Shown piece by piece: positions 24,162 to 31,410 of a DNA stretch of 40,507 nucleotides. Source of the DNA: an uncultured Oscillospiraceae bacterium (GTDB lineage: Bacteria > Bacillota > Clostridia > Oscillospirales > Oscillospiraceae); contig CALXGG010000006.1 of assembly GCA_944387785.1 (NCBI GenBank), positions 1 through 40,507 of the forward strand. The letters are read 5' to 3'. Made by a program: the position numbers and the translations under genes. Under the pieces are notes generated by a model. It had not been told where the DNA came from, did not search any database, and saw only the letters and a list, made by a program, of their open reading frames with translations. The first letter of the stretch is position 1, and every line of letters begins with the position of its first letter.

Positions 24162-24616
24162 TATTTCCGCCCTCCATTGCCGGCGTCCCAGGGCCAGGGA
24201 TCGTCCAGCCAGGTGTAGCCGCCTGCCAGGTTCACGGCGGTCTGCTGCAGGGGGCCGTAGGTGGCCTCATAGCGCTGGCGGCCTTCCTTCGCCAGGGTGA
24301 CATAGTTGGTGTAGAGCTGCAGGGCCTCCGTATCGTCGCTGTGGGTATCCAGGTACAGGCCCAGCTCATTGATGGCGAAATCCAGGGCCATGAGCTCACA
24401 CAGCGCCGTGTTGCTGCAGTTCATGCGGGCCTGGGTCTCCTTAAAAAAGGGCATGCGCAGGCCGGGGAACAGGGTCCCGGCGGCCAGGGCCTCATTCTGA
24501 TTATAACGGTCTGGGTTAGCGCCCTGCATCGCCACATAGGGGAACACCAGGCTGGCGCAGGCGCCGGGCAGGGTCCCCTCTGCCGCGCTGCAGGCGGCGG
24601 TATTCTTGTTGACCAA
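24161..24616 (-). CDS. Fused CotJA-CotJB spore coat protein
   Basis: This 151-residue frame joins two coat proteins that are normally separate. Residues about 20-60 read as CotJA (LVFPYVAMQGANPDRYN, then EALAAGTLFPGLRMPFF). From Met65 on it is CotJB (MNCSNTALCELMALDF, LYLDTHSDDTEALQLY, YGPLQQ, WLDDPWPWD). An internal ATG at 24424, with AAGGAG 12 bases upstream inside the CotJA tail, would give a separate 87-residue CotJB, the usual CotJB length. The full frame starts at TTG 24616 with AAGGAGG nine bases upstream. The T6 run at the junction (TTTTTTAAGGAG) is slippery-looking but not needed to join the frames. Its stop overlaps the cotJC start. Confidence 0.85.
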   Translation of the reverse strand: MVNKNTAACSAAEGTLPGACASLVFPYVAMQGANPDRYNQNEALAAGTLFPGLRMPFFKETQARMNCSNTALCELMALDFAINELGLYLDTHSDDTEALQLYTNYVTLAKEGRQRYEATYGPLQQTAVNLAGGYTWLDDPWPWDAGNGGRK

Positions 24617-24751
24617 GGGTAGATGCCTCCTTCAGGGAAGATAGAGGCGGGGCTCCGCCTCCAGACTATCCTATGCGCCGGAAGGGGAGGGGGGAACCGG
24701 AGGCATGAACCGGGCGGGCGCCGCATAGAGTGGACACAGGGGGTGTTCGCT

Positions 24752-25477
24752 GTGTTCCTTACGTTTAAGAAATGGACCGCCATCTATGTGTTATGCCTGC
24801 TGGGCCTGTTTGCCGGCTTCGCCGCCATCCTCTGGCACGGCAGCGCCGTCAACGCGTCGAAGAATATCGTCCTCTCCAGCGGTGGGACGGTGCTGATCGT
24901 GGATCCCGGCCACGGCGGCGAGGACGGCGGGGCGGTCTCCCAGGACGGCACGCCTGAGTCGGGCATCAATCTGGCCATCGCCCTGCGGATGAAGGCCCTG
25001 GCGGAGTTCCTGGGTCGGGAGATGGTCCTCACCCGGGAGACGGACATCTCCCTCCACGGTGAAGACGCCCGCACCCTGGCGGAGAAGAAGCGGCAGGATC
25101 TTCAGAACCGGGCCGCGCTCTGCGCGGGGATCGAAAACGGCGTGCTCGTCAGCATCCATCAGAACAGCCTGCCGGAATTTCCCGATACCAGCGGCGCCCA
25201 GGTGTTCTATAACGGAGAAGGGGACAGCGAGGCCCTGGCCCAGGGTCTCCAGGACGCCCTCAACCAGTCGGTGAACCTGCGGGCAAAAACCTGCCGGCCT
25301 ATGGGGGACGGCGTATACCTGCTGGAGCACGCGGGCTGCCCGGCGGTACTGGTGGAGTGCGGCTTCCTCTCCAACCCGGAGGAGACGACGCGGCTCAAGG
25401 ACCCGGTCTACCAGACCAGGCTGGCCTTCGTGGTGCTGGCGGCGGCCATGGAGCATATCGACAGCCAGGCGGGATAA
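24752..25477 (+). CDS. cwlD: N-acetylmuramoyl-L-alanine amidase CwlD
   Basis: CwlD is a zinc amidase needed to make muramic-delta-lactam in spore cortex. The 241-residue protein begins with a membrane anchor/signal segment (about 8-28, WTAIYVLCLLGLFAGFAAIL), followed by the Amidase_3 domain with zinc ligands in DPGHGGEDGG (His54, Glu57) and VSIHQNS, and the catalytic Glu in LVECGFLSNPEE. The start is GTG 24752 with AGGGGG about eight bases upstream; the frame runs further upstream without a start signal. The length matches B. subtilis CwlD. It is divergent from cotJ; the 135 bases between hold a GC-rich 7-bp hairpin (about 24643-24660). Confidence 0.85.
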   Translation: MFLTFKKWTAIYVLCLLGLFAGFAAILWHGSAVNASKNIVLSSGGTVLIVDPGHGGEDGGAVSQDGTPESGINLAIALRMKALAEFLGREMVLTRETDISLHGEDARTLAEKKRQDLQNRAALCAGIENGVLVSIHQNSLPEFPDTSGAQVFYNGEGDSEALAQGLQDALNQSVNLRAKTCRPMGDGVYLLEHAGCPAVLVECGFLSNPEETTRLKDPVYQTRLAFVVLAAAMEHIDSQAG

Positions 25478-25503
25478 GTCACAGGCGGAATGGAAAAAGG
25501 CTC

Positions 25504-25532
25504 TGGTCAAGGGCGGCGTCCTATATTATAAT
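25504..25532 (+). promoter_or_regulatory. Promoter of radA
   Basis: TGGTCA (25504-25509), a 17-base spacer and a perfect TATAAT (25527-25532), about 75 bases before the radA start. Confidence 0.75.
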
Positions 25533-25606
25533 AGCAGGGAATACAGACGAGGCTCCGGACGGGCGCGGCCTGTCCGGAGCGGAAAAGGAAACGGAGCGTA
25601 GTGACC

Positions 25607-26980
25607 ATGGCAGGAAAGACGAAAACGGTATTTTTCTGTACCGCCTGTGGGAACGAGACGCCGAAATGGGCGGGCCGGTGCCCGTCCTGCGGCGCGTGGA
25701 ACACCATCGTGGAGCAGGAGAGCGCCCCCAAAGCCCGGGCTGCCGGCCGCCCATCGGCAAGAAGTGCTGTAAAGGCCATACACATTACAGATATAGAAGA
25801 GAGCAGGGAGATCCGGTTTTCCACCGGCATGGGGGAGCTGGACCGGGTTTTGGGCGGCGGCGCGGTGAAGGGCTCGCTGGTGCTGGTGGGCGGCGCCCCC
25901 GGCATCGGGAAATCCACCCTGATGCTCCAGATCTCCAAGAGCCTGTGCCAGGGCTTCCGGGTACTGTATGTCTCCGGGGAGGAATCCGTCAGCCAGTTGA
26001 AGCTGCGGGCCCAGCGGCTGTCCGCCCTGAGCGGGGCGCTGCTGGTGCTTTCGGAGACCAGCCTTCCCGATGTACTGGACTCCGTGGAGCAGGAAGCGCC
26101 GGAGGTGCTGATCATCGACTCCATCCAGACCCTCTACGACCCGGAGCTGGACAGTACGCCCGGCAGCGTGGCCCAGGTGAAGGGCTGCACCATGGCGCTG
26201 ATGCAGCTGGCCAAGAGCCGGGACCTTACGGTGTTCGTCATCGGCCATGTGAACAAGGAGGGCTCCATTGCGGGCCCCAAGGTGCTGGAGCATATGGTGG
26301 ACTGCGTGCTCTACTTCGAGGGGGATCAGCACATGACCTACCGGATCCTCCGGGCCGCCAAGAACCGCTTCGGCGCCACCAATGAGATCGGTGTCTTTGA
26401 GATGCAGGCCCAGGGCCTGACGGAGGTGGAAAACCCCTCCCAGATGCTCCTCTCCGGACGGCCGGAGGGGGCTCCGGGGACCTGCGTGACCTGTGTGATG
26501 GAGGGGGCCCGTCCGGTGCTGGCGGAGATCCAGGCCCTGCTGGCCCCGGCGGCCTACGGCGGCGGCGCCCGGCGCGCCTGCAACGGGTTTGACTACAACC
26601 GGGCGGCCATGCTGCTGGCGGTACTGGAGAAGCGGGGCGGGCTGAAGGTATCGGTCTGCGACGCGTACATGAACATCATCGGGGGGCTGACCCTGGACGA
26701 GCCGGCAGCGGACCTGGCGGCGATCCTGGCCCTGGCCTCCAGCTACCTGGACAAGCCCGTGCCGGAAAACACCGCGGCCATCGGGGAAGTGGGGCTCACC
26801 GGTGAGCTGCGGACGGTGAACAACCTGGAGCAGCGGCTCAGCGAGGTCCGCCGCCTGGGCTTTTCTGCCTGCGTGATCCCCCGGCGGCGGGGAAAGCGGA
26901 CTCCCGCGCCGGAGGGCCTGCGGGTGGTGGAGGTGTCCCACATCGGCGAGGCGATCCGGGAGGTCCTGGGGAAGCCCTGA
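25607..26980 (+). CDS. radA: DNA repair protein RadA (Sms)
   Basis: RadA is a RecA-like ATPase/helicase that extends recombination intermediates. The 457-residue protein has the N-terminal C4 zinc finger (FFCTACGNETPKWAGRCPSC), the RecA-fold Walker A GGAPGIGKST, Walker B VLIIDSIQTL, the RadA-specific KNRFGATNEIGVFEM, and the C-terminal Lon-protease-like domain (AAIGEVGLTGELR). ATG 25607 is preferred because the family starts with MAxKTKTVFxC; an in-frame GTG six bases earlier is possible. It has its own promoter. Confidence 0.96.
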   Translation: MAGKTKTVFFCTACGNETPKWAGRCPSCGAWNTIVEQESAPKARAAGRPSARSAVKAIHITDIEESREIRFSTGMGELDRVLGGGAVKGSLVLVGGAPGIGKSTLMLQISKSLCQGFRVLYVSGEESVSQLKLRAQRLSALSGALLVLSETSLPDVLDSVEQEAPEVLIIDSIQTLYDPELDSTPGSVAQVKGCTMALMQLAKSRDLTVFVIGHVNKEGSIAGPKVLEHMVDCVLYFEGDQHMTYRILRAAKNRFGATNEIGVFEMQAQGLTEVENPSQMLLSGRPEGAPGTCVTCVMEGARPVLAEIQALLAPAAYGGGARRACNGFDYNRAAMLLAVLEKRGGLKVSVCDAYMNIIGGLTLDEPAADLAAILALASSYLDKPVPENTAAIGEVGLTGELRTVNNLEQRLSEVRRLGFSACVIPRRRGKRTPAPEGLRVVEVSHIGEAIREVLGKP

Positions 26981-27226
26981 GACCGGCATATATCCCCACT
27001 ATGATAAAAATTTAACGATCTGTGGCGTACCGCTGTCAAGTGACTGCCAGCGACATAGCGGCAGCCATCGCCGCGCAGAAACCGCCGGGGGCCTGCGGAG
27101 GACTGCCGGCAGTTTCTGCGCGGCACCGGTGGGGGCGGCGGTTCAGAGCCGGGCCGGGAGAAGTGGGGCCAGCTCTGGGTGACTTTTGTTAAACAGCCTG
27201 CCTAAGCCGTTCCTGCACCCGCCGCA
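26981..27226. other. Gene-free region with two strong hairpins, possible structured RNA
   Basis: No coding sequence is supported between the radA stop and the promoter at 27227. A hairpin with 13 paired bases, one mismatch and 5 more pairs (arms 27070-27088 and 27106-27124; GCCGCGCAGAAAC opposite GTTTCTGCGCGGC) encloses a 17-base loop. A smaller hairpin (CTGCC-A-GC / GC-G-GCAG) lies just before it at about 27043-27064. Neither is followed by a T-run, so they are not standard terminators of radA. TATGAT at 27000-27005 could be a -10 box but lacks a -35. The identity is unknown. Confidence 0.4.
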
Positions 27227-27255
27227 TTGACAAGGAAATCTCGGAATGATAGACT
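27227..27255 (+). promoter_or_regulatory. Promoter of an unassigned transcription unit
   Basis: A perfect TTGACA (27227-27232), a 17-base spacer and TAGACT (27250-27255). The predicted transcript starts near 27262, passes a hairpin (GGCGCGG-GGG-CCGCGCC, about 27263-27279) and reaches a full AAGGAGG at 27287-27293. It may continue into the Xer recombinase gene. Confidence 0.7.
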
Positions 27256-27338
27256 GGTAGCAGGCGCGGGGGCCGCGCCATACCAAAAGGAGGAAACTGC
27301 ATCAACGGCGGCTTGCGGCGGAACCGCCGCCGCAGGCT

Positions 27339-27503
27339 ATGACAAACAGAGCGCGAAGGAATGCCGGTGAAGAGCCGGAACAGCGGATGGCGGTGCGCGG
27401 CGCAGGCTGTACGGGAGACAACGCAGCAGTGCCAGGAGCCGTGCCGCAGGACGATGGGAGCAGGCCAGTGACCTGGAGGGAGGAGCGCTTTGCGGCAGTG
27501 TAA
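27339..27503 (+). CDS. Doubtful small ORF (54 aa; 68 codons if started at CTG 27297)
   Basis: A perfect Shine-Dalgarno (27287-27293) behind a good promoter has no ATG at the usual distance. Seven bases on stands ATC (27301), which opens a 13-codon frame ending in ATGA at 27339-27342. Three bases on stands CTG (27297), in frame with ATG 27339 and open to TAA 27501-27503. From the ATG the product is 54 residues (MTNRARRNAGEEPEQR at the N terminus, PVTWREERFAAV at the C terminus), Arg/Ala/Glu-rich with no membrane segment. Codons such as AGA, CGA and GGA differ from neighbouring genes. It may be a real small gene, a leader peptide, or a decayed gene that lost its start. I do not recognise it. 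Confidence 0.3.
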   Translation: MTNRARRNAGEEPEQRMAVRGAGCTGDNAAVPGAVPQDDGSRPVTWREERFAAV

Positions 27504-27504
27504 T

Positions 27505-27534
27505 AATTGAACAAAATAAAAATTTTGTTCAATT
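27505..27534. repeat. Perfect AT-rich palindrome, 13-bp arms
   Basis: AATTGAACAAAAT (27505-27517), spacer AAAA and ATTTTGTTCAATT (27522-27534). It directly follows the stop of the small ORF and lies about 170 bases before the Xer recombinase start. It could be a weak bidirectional terminator or a binding site for a dimeric repressor. It is strikingly AT-rich within GC-rich DNA. Confidence 0.75.
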
Positions 27535-27702
27535 CAGGGGAGGGGCTGATCCGGTTTCAGCCGGTCGGGCCCCCATCAGGCTACTGCTGTGCCTTTCCCG
27601 GCGGCTATGTCCCACCCGCAGGACGGACGATGGATCTCGGCACGGTGTATCCGCCGCAGCTGTGTTTTCCGCGCCCCATGCCGACGATGCAGTACAGCAG
27701 CC

Positions 27703-28737
27703 ATGACGGATTACCGGGATCAGGCGCCCAGGATCCTCTGTGATTTCCTGGCGTACCATGAGACGATCAAAGCCCACTCTCAAAAAACGGTGGATGAATA
27801 CTTCCTGGACCTCCGGAATTTTTTCCGGTATCTCAAGCAGTCCCGGGACCGCTCGCTGCGGGACCTGCCCTGGGATGAGATCTCCATTATGGACGTGGAC
27901 ATTGCCTTTATCCGGGCCATCACCCTGACGGAGGTCTACGGCTATTTGACCTATCTCAGCCGGGACCGCGCCCAGCAGCCCAACAGCAGCCGTACCGGCT
28001 ACGGGCTGTCGGCAGCCACCCGGGCCAGGAAGATCGCCACACTTCGTTCATTTTTTAACTATCTTACCACAAAGGTACATTTATTGGATGTTAACCCGAT
28101 AAAAGACCTGGATTCACCAAAAATCAAGAAGGATCTCCCCCGATATCTGACCCTGGACGAGAGCCTGGCCCTGCTGGACAGCGTGGACGGCCCTCAGCGG
28201 GAGAGGGACTACTGCATCCTGACCCTCTTCCTCAACTGCGGCCTGCGGATCTCGGAGTTGATCGCCCTGGACCTCACGGACATCCAGGGCGACGCCCTGC
28301 GGGTCCTGGGCAAGGGCAACAAGGTGCGGATCGTTTACCTCAACGAGGCCTGCAAGGCGGCTCTGGCGGAGTATCTGGCGGTCCGCCGGCCTGTCAGCGG
28401 CCGGGATCGGGACGCCCTGTTCCTCTCTACCCGGAACCAGCGCATCAGCCGCTCCAGCGTCCATGCCCTGGTGAAAAAGCACCTGATGCAGGCGGGGCTC
28501 AACAGCGGCGACTACTCCGCCCACAAGCTGCGCCACACCGCCGCCACGCTGATGCTGCAAAACGGTGTGGATGTAAAAGCGGTCCAGGAGGTGCTGGGCC
28601 ACGAGCACCTCAATACCACGGAGATCTATACCCATATCGACAACGAGGCCCTGCGGGTGGCTGCCAGGGCCAATCCCCTGGGCCGGGTCAAGCGGAGCGG
28701 GAAAAAAGCAAAGCCCTCCGGTCAAAACGAGGACTGA
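27703..28737 (+). CDS. Tyrosine recombinase, XerC-like
   Basis: A 344-residue site-specific recombinase with an N-terminal core-binding domain (about 1-125; ETIKAHSQKTVDEYFLDL) and a complete catalytic set: Arg in CGLRISELI, Lys in LGKGNKVRI, HKLRHTAATLM, LGHEHLN and Tyr in TEIYTHI. This is probably the XerC partner of XerD for dif recombination. The start at ATG 27703 follows family N termini (MTDYR...) but has no good ribosome-binding site; an upstream in-frame GTG (27589) is not better. The N-terminal domain has an insertion (RAQQPNSSRTGYGLS). It ends with a basic tail. A tandem CTCTCCC repeat and a terminator follow. Confidence 0.88.
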   Translation: MTDYRDQAPRILCDFLAYHETIKAHSQKTVDEYFLDLRNFFRYLKQSRDRSLRDLPWDEISIMDVDIAFIRAITLTEVYGYLTYLSRDRAQQPNSSRTGYGLSAATRARKIATLRSFFNYLTTKVHLLDVNPIKDLDSPKIKKDLPRYLTLDESLALLDSVDGPQRERDYCILTLFLNCGLRISELIALDLTDIQGDALRVLGKGNKVRIVYLNEACKAALAEYLAVRRPVSGRDRDALFLSTRNQRISRSSVHALVKKHLMQAGLNSGDYSAHKLRHTAATLMLQNGVDVKAVQEVLGHEHLNTTEIYTHIDNEALRVAARANPLGRVKRSGKKAKPSGQNED

Positions 28738-28742
28738 CCCCC

Positions 28743-28762
28743 CTCTCCCCTCTCCCCTCTCC
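28743..28762. repeat. Short tandem repeat CTCTCCC (about 2.9 copies)
   Basis: Seven-base units repeat without interruption between the recombinase stop and its terminator. Such tracts can vary in length by slippage; here it lies outside coding sequence. Confidence 0.7.
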
Positions 28763-28780
28763 GTATCGTTCATACGTAAA

Positions 28781-28813
28781 GCGGCCCCTGCATCTGCCGG
28801 ATGCAGGGGCCGC
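28781..28813. terminator. Bidirectional hairpin terminator
   Basis: GCGGCCCCTGCATC (28781-28794), five-base loop and GATGCAGGGGCCGC (28800-28813): a perfect 14-bp stem between the convergent recombinase and P-type ATPase genes, followed by CTCTATT rather than a pure T-run. Confidence 0.85.
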
Positions 28814-28840
28814 CTCTATTGGTTGAGGTTGATGTTTCCG

Positions 28841-30937
28841 TCATTTCAGATTGACCCGCAGGGTATTGAGCACGCAGATCATGCAGACGCCCACGTCAGC
28901 GAACACCGCGGCCCACAGCTCCACCATCCCCAGGACGGACAGCAGCATGACGGCGGCCTTGAGGGCGATGGAGAACACGATGTTCTCGGTGGCGATGCGG
29001 CGGGTCCGGCGGGCGATCCGGATACCGGCGGGGATCTTGCTGGGCTCATCACCCATGATGATGACGTCCGCCGTCTCGATGGCGGCGTCGGCGCCCAGGC
29101 CGCCCATGGCCACGCCGATATCCGCCGCCGCCAGGACGGGGGTGTCGTTGATACCGTCTCCGGCGTAGATCAGCCTGCCCTTGGGGCTCAGATGGCCCCG
29201 CAGCCGCTCCAGCTCATGGAGCTTATCGCCGGGCAGGAGCTGGCCCACGGCGGTATCCAATCCCAGTTCCCGGCCGATCTCCTGGGCAGCCTGGAGGCTG
29301 TCGCCGGAGAGCATAGCTGTCTCCCGGATGCCCATGGCCTTCAGGTCGCTGATGGCTTTCTTGGCGTCGCTCTTGGGGGCGTCCCGCAGGAGCACCGCCC
29401 CCTGGTAGACGCCGTCGGCCGCCACATAGACCGCTGTGGCCGCCCCGGTGTCCAGGGCCGGCACCTGGATGCCGCTCTCCTGCAGGAAGTCCCGTTTCCC
29501 CGCCAGGATATGGCGGCCGTTGGCGGTGACGGTCACGCCGTGGCCGGGCCGCTCCTGGTAGTCTTCGATGGCCGCGGAAGCGATATCGCCGCTATGGGCC
29601 GCCAGGATGGATTGGGCCAGGGGGTGGGTGGAACGGGATTCCGCCAGGGCCGCCAGCTCCAGCAGCGCCTCCTGGGAGACGCCGGAGGCAGGCACACAGC
29701 GGGACACGGTGAAGTGGCCGGCGGTAAGGGTACCGGTCTTGTCAAACGCTACGATCTCCGCCCGGGCCAGGGTATCCAGGTGGTTGCCGCCCTTGACCAG
29801 GACGCCCTCCCGGGAGGCCCGGCCGATACCGGCAAAGAAGCTCAGCGGCACAGAGATCACCAGGGAGCAGGGACAGGAGATGGCCAGGAAGCACAGGGCG
29901 CTGTATATGGCGTTCTCCCAGGTCATCAGCCCCGCAAGAGGCGGGAGCACCGCCAGGACCGCTGCGGCGATCACGACGATGGGGGTATAGACCCGGGCAA
30001 ACCGGGTGATGAATTTCTCGCTGGGGGCCTTTTTCTCCGCGGCGTGCTCCACCATCTCCAGGATCTTGCTGGCGGTGGATTCGCCGAAGGACTTGGCTAC
30101 CTGCAATTCCAGGGCGCCGCTGAGGTTGATGCAGCCGGCCATGACATTCTGGCCCGCCGCCACCTCCCGGGGCAGGGACTCGCCGGTGAGAGCGGAGGTG
30201 TCCAGCTGGGAGACGCCGTCCCGGATCACACCGTCCAGGGGGATCTTCTCGCCAGGCCGCACCAGGATGATGGAGCCCACCTCCACTGTCCGGGCATCCA
30301 CCTCGGTGATCTGGCCGTCCCGCACCAGGTTGGCCCGGTCAGGCCGCACATCCAGCAGGGCGGAAATGGACTTCCGGGAGGAGGCCACCGCCTTGTCCTG
30401 AAGGTATTCGCCCAGCCGGTAGAGAAGGAACACCAGTACGCCTTCCGGGATCTCGCCGATGCATACCGCACCGATGCCGGCGATGGTCATGAGGAAGCTC
30501 TCCCCAAAGACCTGGCCACGGAGGATATTCTTGACCGCGGCCACCAGCACGTCGAAGGCGACGATCAGAAAGGCGCCCAACAGGACGACATCGGATACCG
30601 TGCCATGGAGCAGCAGCTTGCCTGCCACCAGCAGCACCGCGCCCGTCGCCAGGATCACCAGCTCCTTCCGGGAGTGCTCCGCCCCGTGGTCGTGGCCGCA
30701 GCCGCAGCAGCCATGGTCATGTCCACAGCAGTCATCGTGGCCGCCATGGTCATGATGATGGCTGTGATCGTGCCCGCAGCAGTCGTCGAGGCAGGCGTGG
30801 TCATGATGATGGCTGTGGTCGTGCCCGCAGCAGTCGTCGAGGCAGGCGTGGTCATGATGATGGCTGTGGTCGTGCCCGCAGCAGCAATCCTCGGTACAGG
30901 TGGTGCTGCCGGGGGCGTGAGACATAGTTTTCTCCAT
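28841..30937 (-). CDS. Heavy-metal P1B-type ATPase with His/Cys-rich N terminus (Zn/Cd-exporter type)
   Basis: An inner-membrane pump that exports Zn2+/Cd2+/Pb2+-like cations with ATP. The 698-residue protein has the transmembrane metal site SCPCSLVIS, the phosphorylation site DKTGTLT, actuator TGESLP, ATP-binding GHGVTV and hinge GDGINDTPVLAAADIG. CPC with an Asp-rich context fits the ZntA/CadA group. The usual ferredoxin-like HMA domain is missing. Instead, residues 1-85 carry tandem 17-residue repeats full of Cys, His and Asp (CCGHDHSHHHDH...), a likely metal buffer. The start is ATG 30937 with GGAGGG seven bases upstream. It lies directly after an ArsR gene with its operator, so it is induced by metals. 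Confidence 0.93.
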   Translation of the reverse strand: MEKTMSHAPGSTTCTEDCCCGHDHSHHHDHACLDDCCGHDHSHHHDHACLDDCCGHDHSHHHDHGGHDDCCGHDHGCCGCGHDHGAEHSRKELVILATGAVLLVAGKLLLHGTVSDVVLLGAFLIVAFDVLVAAVKNILRGQVFGESFLMTIAGIGAVCIGEIPEGVLVFLLYRLGEYLQDKAVASSRKSISALLDVRPDRANLVRDGQITEVDARTVEVGSIILVRPGEKIPLDGVIRDGVSQLDTSALTGESLPREVAAGQNVMAGCINLSGALELQVAKSFGESTASKILEMVEHAAEKKAPSEKFITRFARVYTPIVVIAAAVLAVLPPLAGLMTWENAIYSALCFLAISCPCSLVISVPLSFFAGIGRASREGVLVKGGNHLDTLARAEIVAFDKTGTLTAGHFTVSRCVPASGVSQEALLELAALAESRSTHPLAQSILAAHSGDIASAAIEDYQERPGHGVTVTANGRHILAGKRDFLQESGIQVPALDTGAATAVYVAADGVYQGAVLLRDAPKSDAKKAISDLKAMGIRETAMLSGDSLQAAQEIGRELGLDTAVGQLLPGDKLHELERLRGHLSPKGRLIYAGDGINDTPVLAAADIGVAMGGLGADAAIETADVIIMGDEPSKIPAGIRIARRTRRIATENIVFSIALKAAVMLLSVLGMVELWAAVFADVGVCMICVLNTLRVNLK
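30731..30883 (-). repeat. 51-bp tandem repeats in the P-type ATPase gene
   Basis: Three consecutive 51-bp units encode the 17-residue Cys/His/Asp repeat (residues about 19-69); the first two units are nearly identical and the third differs at its end. A partial fourth copy follows. High DNA identity between units implies recent duplication and possible copy-number variation. Confidence 0.85.
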
Positions 30938-30940
30938 CAA

Positions 30941-31324
30941 TTATCCCTCCAATTCTTCCATGACATGGTCGAAGGCCATGGCAAAGATTTGTCCGATATG
31001 GCTGTCGTCCAGAGAGTAGTAGACTACCCTCCCCTGCTTTCGGCTCTTGACAATCCGGGACACCTTCAGCAGCCGCAGCTGGTGGCTGATGGCGCTCTGG
31101 GTCATATTGAGCAGGGCGGACAGATCACACACGCACATTTCTTCGATATTCAGCGCGCAGATGATCCGGGCCCTGGTAGAGTCGCCAAATACCTTAAACA
31201 GTTCGGAAACCTCATAGATTGGCTCCTCATCCGGCATTTTTTCCCGGACCCTTGCCAGGACGTCCTCATGGATCACGGAAATCTCACAGGTTTCTAATGG
31301 GCTCTTTTCCGTTGGGCCTGACAT
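30941..31324 (-). CDS. ArsR/SmtB-family metal-sensing repressor
   Basis: A 127-residue winged-helix repressor that releases DNA on metal binding. It shows VFGDSTRARIICAL, the CVCDLSALL stretch with a CxC in the position of the alpha-3 metal site of CadC/ArsR, the recognition helix TQSAISHQLRLLKVSRIV, the wing KQGRVVYYSL and an alpha-5-type site DDSHIGQIFAMAFDHVMEE. Both site types being present fits a Zn/Cd/Pb sensor such as CadC. ATG 31324, with GGAGGGG upstream, is preferred over a GTG 14 codons earlier, which lies in the operator. The stop is three bases before the ATPase start; the two genes form an operon. Confidence 0.92.
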   Translation of the reverse strand: MSGPTEKSPLETCEISVIHEDVLARVREKMPDEEPIYEVSELFKVFGDSTRARIICALNIEEMCVCDLSALLNMTQSAISHQLRLLKVSRIVKSRKQGRVVYYSLDDSHIGQIFAMAFDHVMEELEG

Positions 31325-31358
31325 ATTTCCCCTCCCCCCCTGGAAATCATCTGAATAT

Positions 31359-31374
31359 ATGAGCACTTGTTCAT
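31359..31374. promoter_or_regulatory. Predicted ArsR operator
   Basis: ATGAGCACTTGTTCAT is an imperfect inverted repeat very similar to known SmtB/CadC operators (ATGAACA...TGTTCAT type). It covers the predicted transcription start of the arsR-ATPase operon, downstream of the -10 box. Confidence 0.75.
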
Positions 31375-31382
31375 GTTTTCAT

Positions 31383-31410
31383 ATTATATACAGAAAGCTC
31401 CCTTTGTCAA
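31383..31410 (-). promoter_or_regulatory. Promoter of the arsR/P-type ATPase operon
   Basis: On the minus strand, perfect TTGACA (31405-31410), a 16-base spacer and perfect TATAAT (31383-31388). A near-ideal promoter that needs repression, consistent with the adjacent operator. Confidence 0.85.

Noticed and set aside
24437..24450. Programmed frameshift at T6-AAGGAG in cotJ
   Set aside because: CotJA and CotJB are already in the same frame, so no frameshift is needed; the AAGGAG is better explained as an internal RBS.
27589..27702. Upstream GTG start for the XerC-like gene
   Set aside because: No RBS, and the extra residues (rich in Arg, Cys and Pro) do not resemble the family N terminus.
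27630..27743. A 37-aa ORF (MDLGTVYPPQLCFPRP...) overlapping the Xer start
   Set aside because: It has only a weak RBS and overlaps the well-supported recombinase gene by 41 bases; I could not support it as a gene, though a coupling role is conceivable.
30731..30883. Regular repeats resembling a repeat array or CRISPR
   Set aside because: The units are contiguous 51-bp coding repeats in frame with the P-type ATPase; there are no spacers.
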